Source: Antedon mediterranea (lineage: Eukaryota > Echinodermata > Crinoidea > Comatulida > Antedonidae). From it: 60,000 nucleotides of DNA. Made by a program: the position numbers and the translations under genes. This document shows, one piece after another, positions 55,801 to 60,000 of the stretch. The stretch's first letter is position 1, and each line of letters starts with the position of its first letter. The stretch spans positions 17,910,932 through 17,970,931 of the forward strand of contig NC_092679.1 of assembly GCF_964355755.1 (NCBI RefSeq). Direction: 5' to 3'. The notes under the pieces were generated by a model. The model was not told the origin of the DNA and made no database searches. It was given only the letters and a program-made list of their open reading frames with translations.

Positions 55801-58800
55801 CAATTAAAATATGAAAAAAAATTACCATTGACAAACAATGCCATGGTCTATGCATTGCTATTTATCACATACTGACATTGCCAAATTGTCACCTCACATT
55901 GTGTCACTGACACACATTGCACACTATTATATAAAACGATGTTAAATATTAAAATGAAAATCAGGTTCTTTCCTTCTTTCCATTCATGCCTATGCGCACA
56001 TGTTGTTAGTATTACTGTATAGTTTATTTATCAATAACGTATACACAACACGTTGTAGTTCCATAATACATTGTTGGTATCAGGTTTATATTTGTTATTA
56101 ACGTTGACTTGGGGTGGGATGGAATTGTGATATAAGCCCATCTTCTTGAAATTGGAATTGTGTTGGAAGACCTGTTATCAGGTGATTCTGTTAACATTAA
56201 TACAGGTAATTAGCAAATGGCAAAAGAAGTAAGTTTATTTTTATTAACAAATGACAGGTAGCAAAAGGTGTATGTGGATAGTCTGTTTTTAGTGATATAG
56301 GATGCAAATTATAGGGTGGAATGGAATGCAATACAACATTGTACCATATTGAAACAGTTATAAGCCCCATGCTCTTAAAATTGGAATTGTGACAAGTATG
56401 TGTTTTACTCAATGGCCAAAATGATATGGAGTTAAGCTCTGTCTACACTATCAACCTTTATGTGACCAAAAAATGTGATGAGCCCATGACACGATGACAT
56501 CACATCACTTCCATATTAGGGCACATCACACTTTTTTTGTAAAACTAGTTTGATAGTGCAGACAGAGCTTTATCTTTTTGGTGAAGCACTTTTAAGATAA
56601 ATGATTTTAATTTTATCTACAATAAAACTTAATGATGACGTTCAACTAGAAACTCAAAACCAAGAAATCTAACCTCTACAGAATTGTTTATCCAGCCTTA
56701 ATCATTTGATTTACAAATTAAATTTGCAGGCAGAACTTTCTTATTCTATTGCAATAACATATGTAGAAAATACTGAGAAAAACTAATAAGTGTTAGACAT
56801 CACTTGTTAAGCTGTATATGTGTGGAGAAAGTCACCTGTATCAGACGACAGTCATCCACGATTAGCTGGGCCTCTCTACGACACACACCTGTGTCAAATA
56901 CCTGTATTTTGGGCATGCCAAAATACAAACTTGAACTTTTTTGGGGTAGGGGGAGATGTCCTTATGCAGACTGCCTTATGTCCTTTTTATAAGTCTATCT
57001 AAATTCACAGTCAAGTTATCACAATTCATTTTTTCCAAAAAACCATGTCATCAAAACCATTTTTCACTATACTTATATACTATATTTGGCAGGGAGTGAA
57101 GGGGAGGAGGTGGGTGGTGTGAGAGAAAGCAATCTCTATTTTTCTACAAACTACTTGGTATATTTGTATCACTGTGTGTCTGAATACTTACAGAATTGGA
57201 ATTTTGAAACCCTTGGCCTCGTTAAGTGCTTTTCTGTAATTGCTAAAATTAGAAGTTGACGATAACAATTCTGTCATCTCTGTAATAATCTAGACAAGAT
57301 AAAAATAGAGTAATCATCATATATAAGATCCAATGGAAAACAATACATTAGAACGTCTATTATGAGGGATACTTTCAGGATCCAACAAAGTGTAGGGGTG
57401 TCTCTTCAAAAGGTGAAGGGTGTCTCTTCCTGTCATTATTTTCATTGGAATGTATCCCTTTAATAGGGATGTCCCTAAATAGGGGTGTCCCCTGAGTAGG
57501 GATGTCCCTGAACAGGGTTGTCACATGAACAGGGTTGTCCCATGAATAGGGGTGTGATCCCTGAATAGGGGTGTCCCAAAGGAATGGTTCTACTATAAGT
57601 AAAAACTATCGAGTACTCAGTATCCTTTTGTTTTACTGAAATTTATTTCTTGGAAATATCTAACTAGTGTGCATAGGCCTAATAGATGCCAATGACAATC
57701 ATCTAGTGGAACATCTACTGGGGAAATATTGTAATTGTCAACACCCTATTATATGCAGAGGAGACACTAATGAGACACTTTGTAGGGAACCAAAGGTGCC
57801 CTCTTAATAGGGGTTCTAGTGTAAATTAACAAGGATTAAAGAGTAACCTGCATATGCATTAGTACAGAAGAAGGTCCACACCCCCATACCCCTGAAACTC
57901 ACCACCAACCATAAGAAAAACTATTTTATATAAAAAATTTCAATAATGGAGAAATATAAAACAAATTCTCAGATGACTAAGGTGAACCACCTTTATTGCC
58001 TTGCAAAGCTTCCCAATTTGTTTTAAATCTTATATTCAGTCCATCTAAATCCGCTGGAATGTCATAAATTTAACTGTTGCATTATATTTTTGAAAACAGG
58101 TATAACAACTTGATGAAATATGTATTCATATGAATATATAGTGGAAATAATAGTTCTAGATGGATAATGATAATTCTAAAAATATTTAACTTTTTCAAAA
58201 ATAAGTCCATGAATAATTTTGTAAATAATATTATTATTTTTAGGTTTGTGCAATTTATATTTTTGCTTTCTATTGAGTGTCCTTCGATAATTTTGTAAAC
58301 ATAAAAATATGTTTACAGTCTACAGAATGCTATTTTTACAGTTTCCACAAAAGAATATCTAAAAGCAGCTATTGTCGTAATTTGAACTATTTTTTATAAT
58401 TGCAAATATCACAACCACAGAATTTTGATTGATTTATTTGTAAGCAAACTTTTATTTTTATTCATTGTTTTTGTTTCTTGAATAACTTTATTAAAACTAT
58501 AAATTCATCTCAAATTGTCATGATAGAGTTCGAAATATCTTGTAATTGATAAGCGAAAAATAAAACATAGAAAGACAACATATTATTATATAATTATTAT
58601 TATTAAAAATTATCAAATTAATGTATAGGAAGAACATATAAATTCATTTTATTCATATTATATTGTGTCTGTCCCTGGGTCATTTTGAAACAAGTCCTGA
58701 GAACTTCTAATCATGATTCAAACTAACGGCCTTGGGAAAAACACCAATCTGGTTATTCAAGTGTTGCATCCATTTTGAAATAAAGTTGTTATTATTATTA

Positions 58801-59102
58801 TTATATAAACCGATAGAATAATCTTATCCTAATGCATAACAAAATCATTATTATCAAATTTATTATTTTCTGTATATCATCTTCAAATGTGTATATCACA
58901 TATTGTGTTCTATTGGTTAAATAAATGTTATCAAATCAAATCAAATAAAAAAAAACAATAATGACCATTTCAATGCTCTACATACCTTCTGTTTTTCGGG
59001 TGAAATGTGAGAGTTTGTTTGACGTAACCTAGCCAACGAGCTATGACTTAATCCACCAACAACAGCCATTAATGTATTAAAATTGTTCAGTTCTTGTAAT
59101 CT
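43639..59102 (-). CDS. RASGRP: RAS guanyl-releasing protein (RasGRP), 3' nine exons; 5' part off the window
   Basis: Minus-strand exons 59102-58986, 57289-57192, 55566-55391, 51428-51345, 49304-49200, 48805-48690, 46798-46476, 46143-45776 and 43809-43639. They encode, in order, the second half of the CDC25/RasGEF domain ([30 protein letters not shown]), a linker, an EF-hand pair ([12 protein letters not shown] and [12 protein letters not shown]), a typical C1 domain, a Ser/Thr-rich stretch and a coiled-coil C-terminus. RasGRPs load GTP onto Ras or Rap at membranes, recruited by diacylglycerol through C1 and tuned by calcium. The architecture matches RASGRP1/3; a C-terminal coiled coil is RASGRP1-like, but an invertebrate gene is likely pre-duplication. 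The exons total 1558 nt, two short of whole codons: the join 57192/55566 is out of phase (see findings). The REM domain and first GEF half lie beyond 60,000. Confidence 0.93.
44488..44926. repeat. G-rich minisatellite in the RasGRP last intron
   Basis: Seven units of about 55-90 bp. Each has CACCCTGGAGTGGTGGGGG and ATGGGAAGGGTGGGG, and ends TAGGTATCATTTCTAGAA. The plus strand is G-rich with many G3 and G4 runs; the RasGRP transcript is C-rich here. The three overlapping Pro/Thr-rich frames on the minus strand come from the repeat, not from a gene. Confidence 0.85.
44927..45639. other. RasGRP intron: no feature seen
   Basis: AT-rich intronic sequence between the minisatellite and the duplicated donor region. 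Confidence 0.35.
45640..45807. repeat. Tandem duplication (about 84 bp) spanning a RasGRP splice donor
   Basis: TTAATAGTGCATACCTGAT occurs at about 45,678-45,696 and 45,762-45,780, with matching sequence on the left of each (ATTTTGTGCA, CCTAT.GGA.TATAG). The right copy holds the real exon end at 45,776; the left is a decoy. Confidence 0.6.
45776..46143 (-). CDS. RASGRP: RasGRP exon: Ser/Thr/Cys-rich region leading into the coiled coil
   Basis: 122 codons after a split one. Begins [14 protein letters not shown], then repeated Cys-Thr pairs ([22 protein letters not shown]), the [15 protein letters not shown] motif (human RasGRP3 also has a TQTE element here), then ELEELRERV. Low-complexity and probably phosphorylated. 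The acceptor CTGCAG and donor GTATGC both fit phase. Confidence 0.88.
46476..46798 (-). CDS. RASGRP: RasGRP exon: second EF-hand and C1 domain
   Basis: The first base completes the Q of DADQ; then [13 protein letters not shown] completes the EF loop. C1: H, then [36 protein letters not shown] and MEC, with all zinc ligands and the Pro, Gly and Gln of diacylglycerol-binding (typical) C1 domains. It ends in MDCSKMNGG-type linker. The open frame to the right of 46,798 is intron. Confidence 0.95.
46799..48493. other. RasGRP intron: no feature seen
   Basis: AT-rich intron with T-runs; no recognised repeat ends or exon. Confidence 0.35.
48494..48582. mobile_element. MITE family A, copy 12, half element
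   Basis: Only the core and right end remain: two tandem CACTACCATATTTGGGCACA units, then TTTTGATAGTGTAGGCAGAG. Confidence 0.65.
48690..48805 (-). CDS. RASGRP: RasGRP exon: first EF-hand
   Basis: [19 protein letters not shown] with a complete 12-residue calcium loop, then [17 protein letters not shown], close to the vertebrate sequence. Phase 0 in, phase 2 out. Confidence 0.95.
48984..49063. mobile_element. Palindromic repeat family D, copy 2
   Basis: TCTACTGCAGTAACTAAATG at the left, GACAGTCACTGCAATACAGT at the right. Confidence 0.4.
49200..49304 (-). CDS. RASGRP: RasGRP exon: linker between GEF domain and EF-hands
   Basis: 35 codons ([17 protein letters not shown], then [13 protein letters not shown]). 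It aligns with the vertebrate W-A-x-G-V and H-I-R-K-L-V-E-S segments. Phase 0 on both sides. Confidence 0.9.
49415..49549. mobile_element. MITE family A, copy 13, right end cut by copy 14
   Basis: GAGCTCTGTCTACACTATCA at the left, two CCATATTTGG boxes, then the right arm stops at CATCAAACTAGTTTTAAGGT where copy 14 begins. Confidence 0.7.
49549..49629. mobile_element. MITE family A subtype, copy 14, 80-bp minimal palindrome
   Basis: TAAGGTCTGTCTACACTATC at the left and GATAGTGTAGACAGACCTTA at the right are exact inverses. The centre is only GTGATGTGCCCATATA. Shortest intact copy in the window, and a slightly different end (GGTCTG instead of GCTCTG). Confidence 0.75.
50215..50329. repeat. Left flank of an older repeat split by the mariner-like insertion
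   Basis: ACGACACCTCCAGAAACCAA and CAAAGTGTCTCTTTAATATG here, and CTCAGGAAAGTGGCCCATTA then AGAGGTCTCTACTAAATAAG at 50,820-50,890, resemble the GTGTCTCTT and AGGGGTGTCCC sequence at 57.35-57.8 kb. Confidence 0.45.
50330..50808. mobile_element. Mariner-like palindromic element of about 480 bp, nested in another repeat
   Basis: Starts TACCGTAAAACCTCGAAAAG and ends with the inverse CTTTTCGAGGTTTTATGGTA, one mismatch over 34 bp, and TA at both outer ends as for Tc1/mariner insertions. Inside, GGGCTTCTTTTCGAGATGGG-type segments are repeated several times in both directions. No transposase. Confidence 0.7.
51345..51428 (-). CDS. RASGRP: RasGRP exon: last helix of the CDC25 domain
   Basis: 28 codons: [21 protein letters not shown], then RNSANSA. 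It matches the end of the vertebrate RasGEF domain including the E-P-R-N-S turn. Phase 0 in and out. Confidence 0.93.
51429..53090. other. RasGRP intron: no feature seen
   Basis: AT-rich. No supported exon. Confidence 0.35.
53193..53380 (+). CDS. Exon-like Cys-rich ORF at the left end of the TIR element
   Basis: The ATG at 53,193 (good context, GAAATGG) opens a frame whose product begins [19 protein letters not shown]. Six Cys and two His in 15 residues suggest a zinc-binding knuckle. It continues [18 protein letters not shown], then a GTACGT donor at 53,381. Unspliced, the frame stops at 53,432. Not a recognised family. Confidence 0.35.
53756..53823 (-). CDS. Exon-like ORF at the right end of the TIR element
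   Basis: Minus-strand ATG at 53,823, encoding [20 protein letters not shown] then MA and two bases before a GTAAGG donor. 22 codons only. It faces the left ORF. No family recognised. Confidence 0.25.
53920..55270. other. RasGRP intron: no feature seen
   Basis: AT-rich sequence with long T-runs; no repeat ends noticed. Confidence 0.3.
55271..55339. mobile_element. Palindromic repeat family D, copy 3
   Basis: TACCGCAGTAAATACAATTT, GTTACTGCAGTAAAATCATG and TAACTGCAGTAGAAC. Compact copy about 50 bp from a RasGRP exon. Confidence 0.4.
55391..55566 (-). CDS. RASGRP: RasGRP exon: CDC25 domain, VHLKDL segment
   Basis: Two bases (GG) then 58 codons: [51 protein letters not shown]. The alignment to vertebrate RasGRP is ungapped. 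The exon needs one base before it (a G completing Gly), but the previous exon supplies two. Confidence 0.92.
56432..56572. mobile_element. MITE family A, copy 15
   Basis: TTAAGCTCTGTCTACACTAT at the left and TTGATAGTGCAGACAGAGCT at the right. A nearby pair, GGAATTGTG with TATAAGCCC, at about 56.12 and 56.36 kb is a separate weak duplication. Confidence 0.8.
57192..57289 (-). CDS. RASGRP: RasGRP exon: CDC25 domain, EMTELL to FKIPI
   Basis: 98 nt: [32 protein letters not shown] and CT. Acceptor TGTCTAG, donor GTAAGT. Reading through the donor gives CTG then TAA. Confidence 0.92.
57462..57579. repeat. 18-bp degenerate tandem repeat (GGGTGTCCC type)
   Basis: About seven units of the form AATAGGGGTGTCCCCTG. 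Flanked by GGTTCTACTA, the same end motif as the 17-bp-array element at 25.3 kb. Confidence 0.65.
57600..58985. other. RasGRP intron: no feature seen
   Basis: AT-rich with a TTA microsatellite at about 58,786-58,804. Confidence 0.35.
58986..59102 (-). CDS. RASGRP: RasGRP exon: CDC25 domain, catalytic helix region
   Basis: 39 codons: [20 protein letters not shown], then [19 protein letters not shown]. The [15 protein letters not shown] block is the hallmark of RasGRP and other CDC25 domains and inserts near Ras switch regions. Phase 0 both sides. Confidence 0.95.
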
Positions 59103-59309
59103 CTGCAAAATTAATTTTTGTAATATTTAAATATAGGAGGACCTAGTTAAGATGGAAGGGCACTCTGTATACCACCTTCTCATTTTCACCCTCTTTTTTT
59201 TTCTTATCATACATTACTTTATACTTCTAATTTTTCGTTTATTTATTTTTAAATTCAGAAAAAACTAATTTCAGAACTCTGAATTGGCTGAAATAACGTC
59301 AAAATTAAT

Positions 59310-59452
59310 TTACTGCAGTAATAGGAGTAACTACATTTTGCAATATTGTATGATTTTTAAATGTAGAAGTTATGAGAGAGTCATTGCAATAAACAGTGTA
59401 AAAGAGTAAAGAAAGATGTAGTTACTGCAGAAAACTGCAGTAGATTAATTTA
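59310..59452. mobile_element. Palindromic repeat family D, copy 4
   Basis: TTTACTGCAGTAATAGGAGT at the left, ATGTAGTTACTGCAGAAAAC and TGCAGTAG at the right. Confidence 0.4.
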
Positions 59453-60000
59453 GAAATGGTCCGTTAGTGCTTTCTAAATGACTGCATTATTTCCTACAAC
59501 ATTTATGAGATGTAAAGCTCTTGGCAGCCCAGTACCTCATGTCACACCCCCACTTTAATACTAAATGCGATGATAGTATTTGATTAATGTATCTGTCATT
59601 GTGTACTTCATTTTGTATTCAAATCTTCTTTAAGTACGCCAATTGATTCAATTTGATTTGCCTTATGATGTCATCATGATTAGGGCTCACATCACAAATA
59701 CATCAGTGTGGGTGGACGAGTGAACTACATACGTTTACTCAGCATCACTACTAATGTGCGGTAATAGATTCTTTAAGGCATCGAATACTAATCAATGAAC
59801 AATATAAGCAGAAGCAAGTAGTAATAGATAAATTGATATGAAATGAGAAATTGTAGACAATTAAAATACTATACACGGCAAATTTCAATCTTGACGGTAA
59901 AAACGTAAAATATATTCATTAAATTAAAATACCAATCATGTTTATTTATAATTTGCAATTTTGGAATTTGTATTTATTTCTTATAGTATAGTACAATAAT
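59453..60000. other. RasGRP intron continuing off the window
   Basis: No exon seen. The next upstream RasGRP exon must lie beyond 60,000. Confidence 0.5.

Overview
This is nuclear DNA from an animal: AT-rich, intron-rich and packed with small palindromic transposons and tRNA-derived SINEs. The genes are animal types (ASPP family, DNA polymerase eta, RasGRP), with GT-AG introns and two tRNA-Asp genes. The repeat style (tRNA SINEs ending in a GCGCTATATAAATG-like tail, a Jockey/CR1-like LINE) fits a marine invertebrate, most likely an echinoderm-type deuterostome. The species cannot be fixed from sequence alone.

Layout. (1) 1-436, minus strand: the 5' coding part of an unrecognised protein with repeated acidic-tyrosine motifs, running off the window edge. 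(2) About 0.66-0.92 kb and 10.1-24.2 kb, minus strand: the 5' end of an ASPP-family gene. Its ubiquitin-like N-terminal domain lies on exons at 17.6 and 16.9 kb, a linker exon at 10.1 kb, and two tentative exons of the coiled-coil start at 0.9 and 0.7 kb. A probable first exon ends at 23,663, next to a 177-codon ORF of unknown meaning. (3) 28,292-34,663, plus strand: a complete 11-exon DNA polymerase eta gene (789 codons plus stop), with two near-identical tRNA-Asp genes in introns 1 and 4. (4) About 35.8-40.5 kb, minus strand: a non-LTR retrotransposon with both ORFs open. (5) 43,639 to beyond 59,102, minus strand: the 3' half of a RasGRP gene (end of the CDC25 catalytic domain, two EF-hands, C1 domain, Ser/Thr-rich region, coiled-coil tail).

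ASPP and POLH are divergently transcribed across about 4 kb. POLH and RasGRP are convergent, with the LINE between them. No operons or prokaryotic systems are present.

Between the exons the sequence is mostly small transposons. The commonest is a palindromic MITE with ends reading AAGCTCTGTCTACACTATCA (about 15 copies), whose core often carries CArG-type boxes. Others are a CpG-rich palindromic MITE, a hairpin element with ends ACCTGGATAAACC, a mariner-like palindrome, a hAT-like element, a 0.83-kb element with CpG-rich inverted ends and inward-facing exon-like ORFs, an element carrying a 17-bp array, several SINEs and a G-rich minisatellite. The best oddities are the 0.83-kb element, the CArG-bearing MITE family and a reading-phase break in the RasGRP catalytic domain.
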